Below are positions 26,614 to 34,925 of a DNA stretch of 64,000 nt, piece after piece. The notes beneath the pieces were generated by a model. It worked only from the letters and a program-made list of their open reading frames with translations, was not told the origin of the DNA and did no database searches. Each line of letters begins with the position of its first letter. The stretch's first letter is position 1. The position numbers and the translations under genes are program-made. The stretch comes from CAWINH01 sp963837425 (GTDB lineage: Bacteria > Chloroflexota > Limnocylindria > QHBO01): assembly GCA_963837425.1 (NCBI GenBank), contig CAWINH010000006.1:682001-746000 (forward strand). Direction: 5' to 3'.

Positions 26614-27576
26614 GTGAGCAGCAGTCGCGTGCCGTTTGCCTCCTCCGCGGACCTCGCGGAGAAGGAGGCGACCCTCGAACAGCTCGGGGACGGGGTCTAC
26701 GCCTACACCGCGCAGGGCGACCCGAACGTCGGCTGCGTGATCGGGGCCGATGCGATCCTCGCCGTGGAGGCGCGCGCCACGCCCCTGATGGCCCGGCGCT
26801 GGATCGACGTGGTGCGGACCCTGACCGATCTCCCCTTCGGCGACCTCGTGCTCACCCACTACCACGCGGTCCGGGTGCTGGGAGCATCGGCCTTCCATGC
26901 ACGACGGATCATCACGACCGCGGCGACGGCGGAATGGATCGAGGAGCGGGGACAGGCCGATTGGGAGAGCGAGCACGGCCGGATGCCGCGCCTCTTCGCC
27001 GGTGCGGAGACGATTCCCGGGCTGACGCGACCGACCGACACCTTCGCCGAGGAGATGCGGATCGACCTGGGAAACCGGGAGGTCGAGTTGCACTTCCTGG
27101 GCCGCGGTCACACCGCGGGCGATCTCGTCGTGTGGCTCCCCGCGGAGCGGATCTGCTTCGCGGGCGACCTCGTCGAGGCACAGGCGGCTCCGTACATGGG
27201 TGACGGACACATCGACGAGTGGCGGAGCTCGACGCTCGACCGCGTGGCCGCCTTGGGCGCCGAGATGATGGTCGGCGGCCGCGGCCCCGTCGTCCGGGGA
27301 GCAGCGGCCGTGACCCGGGCCATCGACGACACGCGGTACTTCCTCTCGGCGGTACTGGACGGAACCCGCGCCGTGAAGGACGCCGGCGGGACCGCCCGCG
27401 ACGCGTATCGGGCCACCCACGCGGACCTCGCGCCCCGCTACGCCGGCTACCCGATCTTCGAGCACACGATGCCGTTCAACGTGCAGCGCGCCTGGGATGA
27501 GCTGGATGGGATCGAACATCCCCGCATCTGGACCGTTGCGCGCGACCGAGCTGTCTGGGACGAGCTGACTGCCTGA
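26614..27576 (+). CDS. Metallo-beta-lactamase-fold hydrolase with altered metal motif
   Basis: 320 residues from GTG 26614; the frame stays open upstream to 26419 but that stretch crosses the palindrome and has no family similarity. The first metal motif, normally HxHxDH, reads LTHYHAVRVLGA near residue 79, so the Asp and third His are replaced by V and R. The other ligands remain: GRGHTAGDLVVW near 164 and FAGDLVEA near 184. I recall relatives with the same THYHAVRVLG motif beside aromatic-ring hydroxylases, so the change is probably a subfamily trait and not damage. It precedes the FAD monooxygenase by 27 nt and probably shares its transcript. Substrate unknown; a hydrolase or lactonase step of aromatic catabolism is inference. 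Confidence 0.8.
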   Translation: MSSSRVPFASSADLAEKEATLEQLGDGVYAYTAQGDPNVGCVIGADAILAVEARATPLMARRWIDVVRTLTDLPFGDLVLTHYHAVRVLGASAFHARRIITTAATAEWIEERGQADWESEHGRMPRLFAGAETIPGLTRPTDTFAEEMRIDLGNREVELHFLGRGHTAGDLVVWLPAERICFAGDLVEAQAAPYMGDGHIDEWRSSTLDRVAALGAEMMVGGRGPVVRGAAAVTRAIDDTRYFLSAVLDGTRAVKDAGGTARDAYRATHADLAPRYAGYPIFEHTMPFNVQRAWDELDGIEHPRIWTVARDRAVWDELTA

Positions 27577-27603
27577 CGCGGGCACCTGTCCTATCATCGG
27601 CGC

Positions 27604-29316
27604 ATGCCGTCCCCGAGCGACCGGCCGATGAATGCCCAGGTCGCCGTGGTGGGTGCCGGACCCATCGGGATGACGCTCGCCGGCCGCCTCGCCCAGCGCG
27701 GCGTCCGGGTCCTCCTCCTCGAGCAGGAACCCGAGCACGCCGGTGAGGGCTCGAAGGCGATCTGCATGCAGCGCGAGACGCTCGAGATCTGGTCCCGCCT
27801 GGGGATCGGCGAGCGGGTGGCCGCGCGCGGCGTGCAATGGAACCTGGGGCGGACCTACTTCCGCGACCGCGAGCTGTTCAGCGTGCGCCTGCCGGGCGAC
27901 GCCAGTGACCACTTCCCGCCGTTCGTGAACATCAGCCAGTCCGAGGTTGACGAGATGCTGCTCACCCGCCTCGCGGAGCTGCCGCAGGTCGACCTGCGCT
28001 GGGGGCACCGCCTCAGCGGCCTGGAGCAGGATTCGGACGGGGTGACGCTCATCTGCGAGACGCCGGGCGGCGAGCGGACGTTCCGGGTCGCCTACGTTGT
28101 CGGGACCGATGGCGCCCATTCGCAGGTGCGCTCGCTGCTCGGCGCGCGCTTTCCCGGCCACAGCCACGAGGACCTGTTCCTCATCTGCGACATCCGCGCC
28201 GAGTTGCCGTTCCCGAACGAGCGCCGCCTCTTCTTCGACCCGCCGTGGAACCCGGGCCGGCAAGTGCTCGTCCATCCTCAGCCGGACCGCACCTGGCGGA
28301 TCGACTGGCAGGTGCCGCCCGACACCGATCCGGAGGCGGAGCGCTCGGGTGGGGGCCTGGATCGCCGGATTCGGGCGGTCATCGGGCCGGAGACCCGGTA
28401 TGAGCTGGTGTGGATGACGGCCTACCGATTCCACCAGCGGCTCGTCGCGCACTTCCGGGTTGGCCGCGCCTTCCTGGCCGGGGATGCCGCGCACCTCATG
28501 AGTCCGTTCGGGGCGCGCGGCCTGAACTCCGGGGCGGCGGATGCGGAGAACCTGGCCTGGAAGCTCGCCGAGGTGACTGCCGGCCGAGCGCCGGACGCCC
28601 TGCTGACGACGTACGAGACCGAACGGCGGGCGGCCGCGCTCGAGAACCTCGCTGTCACCGACGCGACGATGCGCTTCATGGTTCCCCATGGTCCGCTTCG
28701 CCGCGTGGCCCGCGACCTCACCCTGCGTGGCAGCGTGCGGTCCGCGTGGTTCCGCCGTCGCGTGAACTCGGGTCGCCTCGCGCAGCCTTCGAGCTACGCG
28801 CAGTCACCAATCGTGGCCGCCGGCCCCGAGGAGCCGGAGCTCCCGCGACACGGCGAGGTCGCCCGGGATGTCCCCATCGAGGCCGAGGGGCCCGCAGCGG
28901 ACGGGGCCCGGCGGCTCTTCGATCTGCTCGGCGCCGAATTCGCGCTCCTGCTCGCGGACCGGCCCGACTCGAATCCGACGGGCGACACGCTCGTCAAGGC
29001 CGCCGTGCGCGCCGCCCGTGACGCGTGGCCCACGCCGGTGCGGGTCCTCGTCGCGGGGCCCGCACGTCCCGTCGGTGGCGTCACGTTGCTCCGCGACCCG
29101 ACCGGCGACGTGCGCCGCACGTACGGAGCTCGTGGCCCGCGCGCCTGGCTCATCCGGCCGGACGCCTACCTTGTCGACAGCCGGCCGATCCGCGTGCCGC
29201 AGGACGTCGATGCGCTGCCCGCGCTCGTCGCTCGCGCCATCGCCAACGGGGTTCGTGGGCCGGCGCGGGGATATCCTGTGGACAAGTCGCCGGCAGCCCG
29301 TCGAAATGGTGGATAA
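27604..29316 (+). CDS. FAD-dependent aromatic monooxygenase (MhpA/TfdB/PheA class)
   Basis: 570 residues. The FAD-binding GxGxxG motif VVGAGPIGMTLAGRLAQRG is at 14-32; the second FAD motif FLAGDAAHLMSPFGARGLN near 296-314 is diagnostic of class A flavoprotein hydroxylases. VVGTDGAHSQVRSLLG near 165 is the DG motif. The C-terminal 150 residues show the thioredoxin-like domain seen in phenol hydroxylase and MhpA-type enzymes. It should hydroxylate an aromatic ring using NAD(P)H and O2. Paired with the metallo-hydrolase upstream. ATG 27604 is used; a second ATG eight codons in is possible. No ring-cleavage dioxygenase is in the window, so the pathway is incomplete here. Confidence 0.88.
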   Translation: MPSPSDRPMNAQVAVVGAGPIGMTLAGRLAQRGVRVLLLEQEPEHAGEGSKAICMQRETLEIWSRLGIGERVAARGVQWNLGRTYFRDRELFSVRLPGDASDHFPPFVNISQSEVDEMLLTRLAELPQVDLRWGHRLSGLEQDSDGVTLICETPGGERTFRVAYVVGTDGAHSQVRSLLGARFPGHSHEDLFLICDIRAELPFPNERRLFFDPPWNPGRQVLVHPQPDRTWRIDWQVPPDTDPEAERSGGGLDRRIRAVIGPETRYELVWMTAYRFHQRLVAHFRVGRAFLAGDAAHLMSPFGARGLNSGAADAENLAWKLAEVTAGRAPDALLTTYETERRAAALENLAVTDATMRFMVPHGPLRRVARDLTLRGSVRSAWFRRRVNSGRLAQPSSYAQSPIVAAGPEEPELPRHGEVARDVPIEAEGPAADGARRLFDLLGAEFALLLADRPDSNPTGDTLVKAAVRAARDAWPTPVRVLVAGPARPVGGVTLLRDPTGDVRRTYGARGPRAWLIRPDAYLVDSRPIRVPQDVDALPALVARAIANGVRGPARGYPVDKSPAARRNGG

Positions 29317-29453
29317 GCCCCCTTGCGTCGGCGCACCACCCGGCCGGATACTGTCCGAGTCCCGGAGGGGCAGCTGGCCGACTGGAGATCACATCAACGG
29401 TCGCCGCGGTTCCTTCGGGACATTTCGTTGCCCGCGAATGTCTGGGCCGCAGA

Positions 29454-30560
29454 CTAGAACGCCCACGCCCCGTTCGCGAAGCGCGCGCCGAAGTACCCGA
29501 ACGCCCCAATGAAGACGATGCTGATGATTACCGTCAGCCAGCGCCGCCGCTCGGTCACCAGCCCGAGCGAGATGAAAAGCGGGAACAGGGTCAGCGTGTA
29601 GCGCGGCACCGAGAGGACGAACGAGGTCGACAGGAAGAGCAGCCAGTTCAGCGCCATCCAGGTGAAGTACGCGGGACGCAGCCGGACGGCGGCATGGACC
29701 GTGGCCAGCAGCCCCACGCAGGCGAAGAGCAGTTCGACGCCGCCGCGCATGATCGACTCGTCCGGATTCGGGCGATCGAGCCAGCTCACGAGCCCGGCGA
29801 TCCCGTCCCAGGGTGGGGCGAGGCTCTTGAACCAGTGCTCCTGCTGGATGCGGAGGAACTCGAGCGGGTTGCCGTACACGACCTCGTTGATCCCGAGGTA
29901 GACCGCGAAGCCAACCCCCACCAGGCCGATGGCCGCCCACTCGGGGCGGATCCGCCGCTCCTCGGGCGGGCGGCCGTACCATTGCGTCGCCGCCTCGGCC
30001 ATGAGCGCCGGGACGAGGACCAGCCCGTTGATCCGCGTCAGCGCGGCCAGGCCGCCCAGGCCACCGGCAAGCCACCAGCGTTCGTTGTGGGCGGCCAGGA
30101 ACGAGCCGAGCACGAGGGCCAGGAAGAGCGATTCGGTGTAGCCGATGTGGAGGACATAGGCGGTCGGGAAGATGAGGAGGAACCAGGCGGCCCGCATCGC
30201 GACCCCGTGCGTCTCATCGGTGCGGACGACCCGGTAGAGGAGCGGCGCCACGAAGAGGCTGGCCGCGGTACTGACCACGAAGGCACTGACCAGCGGCTGG
30301 CCGCTGATCGCGGTCAGGACCCCGACCAACGCGGGAAAGAGCGGGTAGAAGACGATGTAAAGGGGCAGATCGCCGGGGTACACGGACCGATACCCGTTCG
30401 GCCCAATGAGGTTGCCGTTGTCCAGCGCGCGATAGCCGAAGACCGCCACGTCGAGGTAGTGCGGCGCGTCCCATCGATTCCAGACGGCGAGCACGTCGAT
30501 GAGGTTGTGCACCTGCATGCTGCCGTACACCGAAACGGCCACGACGCCACCCGTGAGCAC
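29454..30560 (-). CDS. PIG-V-like polyprenyl-phosphate mannosyltransferase (GT-C membrane protein)
   Basis: 368 residues with about nine membrane helices. The first loop has WNRWDAPHYLDVA, matching the WDxxHYLxIA motif and its acidic residues in PIG-V/Mannosyltrans2 proteins, which take mannose from polyprenyl-phosphate-mannose. GYTESLFLALVLG and LTRINGLVLVPAL are further family blocks. The only conventional start, GTG 30560, falls inside the first hydrophobic segment (RRLIGLTLAVKLLVLTGG is coded just upstream, with no ATG, GTG or TTG in that frame). So either the N-terminus is shortened or a rare start such as CTG is used. It could add mannose to a lipid or protein at the outer face of the membrane. 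Confidence 0.8.
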   Translation of the reverse strand: MLTGGVVAVSVYGSMQVHNLIDVLAVWNRWDAPHYLDVAVFGYRALDNGNLIGPNGYRSVYPGDLPLYIVFYPLFPALVGVLTAISGQPLVSAFVVSTAASLFVAPLLYRVVRTDETHGVAMRAAWFLLIFPTAYVLHIGYTESLFLALVLGSFLAAHNERWWLAGGLGGLAALTRINGLVLVPALMAEAATQWYGRPPEERRIRPEWAAIGLVGVGFAVYLGINEVVYGNPLEFLRIQQEHWFKSLAPPWDGIAGLVSWLDRPNPDESIMRGGVELLFACVGLLATVHAAVRLRPAYFTWMALNWLLFLSTSFVLSVPRYTLTLFPLFISLGLVTERRRWLTVIISIVFIGAFGYFGARFANGAWAF

Positions 30561-30732
30561 GAGCAGCTTGACGGCCAGGGTCAGGCCGATCAGCCGACGA
30601 TCGAAATCCTGCAGCCAGCCCGCGCTATCGGGGCTCGGCTGCCCCTGCGGCGCTGCGTGCAGAACCGGTCCTCCATCGGGGCGGGGCGTGTGCGCGAAGC
30701 CTAGCGCACTGCCCGCCCCCTCGGGGGCACCC

Positions 30733-31311
30733 CTAGTACTGGAGCCCCGACGGCGCCGCGGTTGCCGTGGCGGACGCCGGCCCCATGTTCAGGGAGCCGT
30801 CGGGGTTCACGACGAACCACTTGCCGCCCACGTCCTGGCCGTTCGTGTCGCCCGCAGCGGTGTCGCCGGCGAAGTGGTAGATCGGCTGCTGGTTCACCGT
30901 GACCTGCGTCGAGCCGTCATCGCGGGTGATGGTGCCGAGGGTTGCCGTCAGGCCGGCACCGGCTTGCGCGCTCTGCCCGTCGGCTACGGTCACCGGCGGC
31001 CAGCTGTCGAGGCAGGTATCGGTGCACGAGCTCGTGTTCGCCGAGTCGTTCGTGAAGACGTAGACGGTGTTGCCGTCCTGGTCGGTGAGGATCTGGCCGA
31101 GCGCGGAGCTCGCCAGCTGAATGGTGACGGCGGCGGGCGCCACGCTCCCCGCGGGCTGGCTGGCCGGCGCCGTGCTGGGCGCGGTTGACGGCGCGGTGGA
31201 ACCCGCGCCGGTCGCGCTGCAGGCCGCGAGGAGCAGGCTGCCGGCCACCGCGATCGCCGCGGTGCGGAGGGTTGCGACCGGCCGGCGCGCGCCTCGGTTG
31301 GACTGCGTCAT
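30733..31311 (-). CDS. COG4315-type secreted lipoprotein with two repeated domains
   Basis: 192 residues from ATG 31311, preceded by GGAGAC at a good ribosome-binding distance. The signal peptide AAIAVAGSLLLAACSATG ends in a lipobox LAAC, so the mature protein is lipid-anchored. A Ser/Ala/Pro-rich linker of about 30 residues follows. The domain contains two copies of the secreted repeat of unknown function (PF03640-like): LGQILTDQDGNTVYVFTND with a C-T-D-T-C pair and SWPPV, then QPIYHFAGDTAAGDTNGQ with GGKWFVV. Family function is not established; some homologues are linked to extracellular electron or metal chemistry. It stands alone, with 360 nt of empty sequence upstream. Confidence 0.85.
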   Translation of the reverse strand: MTQSNRGARRPVATLRTAAIAVAGSLLLAACSATGAGSTAPSTAPSTAPASQPAGSVAPAAVTIQLASSALGQILTDQDGNTVYVFTNDSANTSSCTDTCLDSWPPVTVADGQSAQAGAGLTATLGTITRDDGSTQVTVNQQPIYHFAGDTAAGDTNGQDVGGKWFVVNPDGSLNMGPASATATAAPSGLQY

Positions 31312-31673
31312 GGTTGTCTCCGTAGAGTGTCTGCTATTCACGCCGATCATACGGAGGGCGTTACTCGGCCGCGGCAATGGCGATCGGCCGGTCGTGGTCG
31401 CCTCCCGCGAGAGCCGCCGGTCACGGTCGCTGGGTGACGCTATCGGCGAAGCGAGACCCGATTCATGCGGGTTCGCTCTCCCTCGTGGTCGCCACGCGAC
31501 GAAACGGCGAACGTACGCGTTGATCTTCGCCGTTACCGTCGCTGAGTGCACGCGACGAGGCCGTTGGGCCCTCGGCGTCGACGTCAGGCCCGTCAGATGA
31601 GCTCAATGGACCCGCAGCGCATCGGCTGGTAAGATCGACGTGCTTCAAGCCCGCGCGACGCGGGCGCAACGGT
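31312..31673. other. Intergenic stretch before the tRNA island
   Basis: No credible gene on either strand. The first 30 nt hold the lipoprotein promoter and ribosome binding site. The rest is high-GC sequence with only shadow frames, running up to the 5' end of tRNA-Pro(CGG). Confidence 0.6.
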
Positions 31674-31750
31674 CGGGGCGTGGCGCAGGTGGCTAGCGCG
31701 CAGCGTTCGGGACGCTGAGGTCGGAGGTTCAAGTCCTCTCGCCCCGACCA
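31674..31750 (+). tRNA. tRNA-Pro (anticodon CGG), CCA encoded; island anchor
   Basis: The acceptor stem CGGGGCG (31674-31680) pairs with CGCCCCG (31740-31746), then A and CCA. The anticodon arm is CAGCG, loop TTCGGGA, CGCTG, giving CGG. The T arm is GGAGG, TTCAAGT, CCTCT with one wobble pair. The 3' part plus about 10 nt beyond CCA (to TTCTA) is repeated five times, imperfectly, over the next 15.5 kb, marking this gene as the integration target. Confidence 0.95.
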
Positions 31751-32084
31751 TTTGTTCTAGCTCGACCATCGATTGGAGGCCGTCGCAGCCCTTGCTGCCC
31801 CGGCGACGCAACTCCCGCCCGGGACGCTAAGGTTGGTGGTGCGCCATCAGTGTCGTCGCAGGAAGGGCATTGGCCGCACCGGTGGGTGAGTCGAACACGG
31901 CTGGGTGTGGCGCGGACCCGACGATTCGAGCTCCCGAATGTTGAGTCTGCCGACAGACAAGTCATGAACTGGTGGATAACCGCATTGACGGCACCGTAGA
32001 CGAAGCAGACGATGTCGGCAGCTGGCTGGCCTCCGTTGCCATCGGCGCGTGAGTGGAAATGCCGCCAGATAGGGAGGAGACAAG
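31751..32084. other. Non-coding stretch after tRNA-Pro(CGG) with a diverged repeat piece
   Basis: No credible gene. Sequence right after CCA (TTTGTTCTA) is shared with the later tRNA-like copies. At about 31819-31848 a piece GGGACGCTAAGGTTGGTGG resembles the anticodon-to-variable part of those copies but lacks the CGCCCCG end; a similar piece lies at about 39652-39680. The end holds the ribosome binding site (GGGAGGAGA) of the next gene. Confidence 0.5.
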
Positions 32085-33225
32085 ATGACCAGTCTGCGGC
32101 ATGGACGATTCCTTCATCGTGCGGTGCGGAGTGTCGGGCTTGTCGCCGGCCTTCTTGGTCTGATCCTCGCCGGATTTCCGGCTGCGGCAGTTGCGCTGGA
32201 ACGGGCCGGCACGACTACTGGCTAGACGATTACGGTCGAGCCGACCGTTAACTCTCTTGCCGACGGAGGTGTTGAAACGACCCATGCGCTTCCCGACGGA
32301 GACGTGATGAGCACCACGACTCCGCCGCCCGGATTCAACCCACTCATCGCGAGCGATGCCCAGCTTGCGGAGCTCGCGTTCCCCACCGCGACCCGCCGAT
32401 GCCAGCGACTATCAGGACTGGGCGGCGGCAATGGCTGCCTTCAAGTCCGACGATCCGCCAAACGGGCCGCTGAAGGTCGTCGTGGGCAACGCTCCAGCAG
32501 GCGTTCCGATGCGGTATGGCGCGTGTCCTGTCTGGTGCAATTGGGGCGGCTACACCGCAGGTACCTGGAACACGCAAAGCCACACGTACGTCGCCGTGAA
32601 AGGCGTCCTCTACGTCCCATCGAACTCTGGGACGACATGCCAGAACTCGAACAACGTCGGGATCTGGATCGGCCTCGGGGGCACGGGCGGCAGCTACCCC
32701 ACCGACAACCTCGTTCAGCAGGGAATCGAGTGCGGGAACACCGATGTCGGGACAGGGAGTGCCTACCGCCCGTGGACCGAATTCGCCAATGGCCAGAATC
32801 CGATTGCCTTCTGCGGCTACACCACATGGACGCTGCCTGCCGGCCACAAGATCTATCAGAACATGAGCTTCCAGACCAGCTCGAACACCGCCTACTTCTA
32901 CGTCGAGGATGAGACGTCGGGAGTGATCCACAGTTGCTCACGAACGCCGTATTCCGGCTTCCACTATGACCTCAACACCGCTGAGTGGATCGCGGAGGCG
33001 CCGACCGGCACTGCGGTCGACTTCGGGTCTGTCACCTTCTCGGATGCCAAGGCCGAACTCAATTCGAACGGCACATGGGTCTCGCTCGGAAGTCAGACCG
33101 TCACCAAGGTCATCGACGGCTACGGCTTCGTTGGCGGCCACCTGTACGAGTGCATTGTCCCTGGCAGCATCTCCAGTAGCACTGTCTTCACCGACAGCTG
33201 GTACGCCAGTCAGTGCACTCCCTAG
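32085..33225 (+). pseudogene. G1 (eqolisin, glutamic) peptidase-like secreted protein, one internal stop and one frameshift
   Basis: ATG 32085 follows a strong GGGAGGAGA site. The first 37 residues are a signal peptide (basic start, then VGLVAGLLGLILAGFPAAAVA). A TAG at 32222-32224 interrupts the frame nine codons after the likely cleavage site, and a shift near 32395 separates it from the main domain. That domain has VRYGACPVWCNWGGY-like spacing (read here as MRYGACPVWCNWGGYTAGTW), a calyx-like VPSNSG...WIGLGG block, Q in LVQQGIECG and E in TAEWIAEAPTGT followed by VDFGSVTFSDAKAEL. The Q and E positions correspond to the catalytic pair of G1 peptidases. If the two defects are sequence errors, this is an acid-type secreted peptidase; otherwise a pseudogene. 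Confidence 0.65.
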
Positions 33226-33454
33226 TGAGCGGCGCGACGGCCTGGCGGCCTACTCGTGGGTCTGCTCGCAGGGTGGAAGGGAGCCACCAGGCCCGAGGTC
33301 GTGAGTCCCCCGGGCCTCTGCGAAGGATGCCGCGTCTCGACACGTCCGTGGGCTCTGGACCCGCGCCGCGAGCGTTCTGTCCCTGACCCAGTCGACCGGC
33401 TGACCCGCCGGCCCGCCGCGTAAGAGACGGCGAACCTCACCGTGCGTTTCGGGG

Positions 33455-33958
33455 GTGAGCGGGGTGTATATGAGTATGGGGATACAGGTCGCGGTGGGCG
33501 AGACAGTCGAGCGGCAGTACGAACGCGCGTATGACCAATACTCTATGGACGTCTTCCGCTTCGTGCTGGCCTGGACGAACGACTGGACCGCGGCCGAGGA
33601 CTTGACCCAGGAGACGTACCTCCTGCTCTGGCAGCACCGAGCCTCGTTCGACTGGGATCGACCGGTCCTCCCCTGGCTGATGGTCACCGCGCGGCACCTG
33701 GCCGGCAATCGATTCCGAAGCCTGCGCGGCCGGCTCCTGCCGGTCGGCTCCGAAGGGCTCTCCGACGAGTCGGTCCGTGTGCGGTGGCTTGACGTCCGCC
33801 AGGCCCTCGAGAAACTTACGGCCCTCGAACGGACCGCGCTGATCCTGACCGCCGTGGAGGGATGGTCCTATGCGGAGGTCGCCGAGGTTCTGGACACAAC
33901 CGACGGCGCGCTGCGGTCGGCCGTCAGCCGGGCCCGGGACAAGCTGGAGGTCGTCTGA
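33455..33958 (+). CDS. ECF-family RNA polymerase sigma factor
   Basis: 167 residues from GTG 33455, or 160 from ATG 33476. Region 2 is seen in YDQYSMDVFRFVLAW and AAEDLTQETYLLLWQHR, and region 4 in LTALERTALILTAVEGWSYAEVAEVL followed by a recognition helix GALRSAVSRARDKLE. It directs polymerase to a small set of promoters. The next gene starts in its last codon (TGATG) and is a membrane-anchored partner, so this is a sigma/anti-sigma pair. No GTAAAC-N18-CTGT motif is seen upstream, so it probably reads different promoters from the ECF factor at 42941. Confidence 0.88.
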   Translation: MSGVYMSMGIQVAVGETVERQYERAYDQYSMDVFRFVLAWTNDWTAAEDLTQETYLLLWQHRASFDWDRPVLPWLMVTARHLAGNRFRSLRGRLLPVGSEGLSDESVRVRWLDVRQALEKLTALERTALILTAVEGWSYAEVAEVLDTTDGALRSAVSRARDKLEVV

Positions 33959-34758
33959 TGTCACGATCACGGACCACGGAGATCCTCGAGGCGTGGCGTA
34001 CGATGGCGGACAGCGCTGTCTTGCCGGCCGAGGCCCCACGACCTTCGCGCAGCCTTCTTCGGATGAGCATTATCGGAACCGGCGGAGTGGCGGTCGCCAT
34101 GCTCGTCGCGGTCCTGGTGTGGGGCGGCAGCTCGCCGAGCGTGCCCGGCGGTGCTCCCGCCTCCCCCAGCTTCTCCTCAAGCCCCGCAGCCGGTATTTCT
34201 CACAGCCCGTTGTCGACCGTCGCGGCGGCCACGCCGAGCCCGACGAGCGTCGCCTCTCCCATTGCGCTGCCGAACCCTGGAGGGACGTGTTCCGCAAGCC
34301 AGATCGTCGTTGGGACGCCGACGTGGGCCTCCGGGTATGGCGCAATCGGCTCCACCTCGGTGTACGTCACGCTGCCGCTTCGGAACACCGCTGCCGATTG
34401 CGTGCTGCAGCTGCCGGCAACCATCGGCGTTGCGTCGGCAACGGGCGGCTTCGAAGCCGCCAGCGTCGAAGACAACGGAACCGAGTCCGCCACCGGCGAG
34501 AACAGCCCGGCGCAGTCAGCCCGCATCCGTTCCGGAGGTTCAGTGTCCCTGGTGCTGGGCGCTTGGTGGCAGGCCGCTCCTCAGCAAGCCGAGAACGGGA
34601 CGCCGGTCCCGGTACCGCCCTGCCTGCACCCGATCAGCAACGTCACGCGGATCCAGTTCCCCCTCGCTGCGGGCACCATCGAGATCGAGCTGCCCACCGT
34701 CTTCAACGAAGTCTGTGCCTCGCCGGCGAGCATGTCGCTCACGATCAAGGGCCAGTAG
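33958..34758 (+). CDS. Probable anti-sigma factor with extracytoplasmic DUF4232-like domain
   Basis: 266 residues. A cytoplasmic N-terminus of about 40 residues (ILEAWRTMADSAVLPAEAPRPS) should contact the sigma factor. One membrane helix follows (IIGTGGVAVAMLVAVLVWGG), then a 50-residue Ser/Pro/Ala-rich linker. A beta-rich outer domain runs from CSASQIVVG to the end with four cysteines, resembling DUF4232 domains. There is no HxxxCxxC zinc motif. The one-base overlap with the sigma gene indicates coupling. The role as anti-sigma is inferred from position and topology. Confidence 0.72.
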   Translation: MSRSRTTEILEAWRTMADSAVLPAEAPRPSRSLLRMSIIGTGGVAVAMLVAVLVWGGSSPSVPGGAPASPSFSSSPAAGISHSPLSTVAAATPSPTSVASPIALPNPGGTCSASQIVVGTPTWASGYGAIGSTSVYVTLPLRNTAADCVLQLPATIGVASATGGFEAASVEDNGTESATGENSPAQSARIRSGGSVSLVLGAWWQAAPQQAENGTPVPVPPCLHPISNVTRIQFPLAAGTIEIELPTVFNEVCASPASMSLTIKGQ

Positions 34759-34811
34759 CACCTCGCGGTGGTGGGCGTGTCTGGGGGGCGTCTGCGCTGG
34801 TGAATCTCAGC

Positions 34812-34925
34812 CGGCCCGCGCGGGCCAGCGATCGATGCCGCTGACCGCGCAATTGAGCCTTCTTGAACGGACGCTAAGGTCGGTGATGGAGGTTCGACTC
34901 CTCTCGCCCCGACCATTCGTTCTAT
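34812..34925 (+). repeat. tRNA-Pro-like 3' repeat, copy B (type 1)
   Basis: The copy ends CCTCTCGCCCCGACCA (34900-34915) plus TTCGTTCTAT. Upstream it reads TTGAACGGACGCTAAGG and GGTGATGGAGGTTCGACT, and similarity to copies E (40270) and F (47170) extends further, over about 100 bp, including CCAGCGATCG and CGCGCAATTGAGCC. There is no 5' acceptor strand, so it is not a working tRNA. It lies 54 nt after the anti-sigma stop. Likely an attachment-site scar. Confidence 0.8.

Noticed and set aside
31593..31811. Antisense frames over tRNA and tRNA-like copies reading GARGLEPPT-like peptides (also at 111-686, 34581-34916 and within 46730-48016)
   Set aside because: They are the reverse strand of the tRNA 3' halves. 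Such peptides are a well-known annotation artefact and have no start signals.
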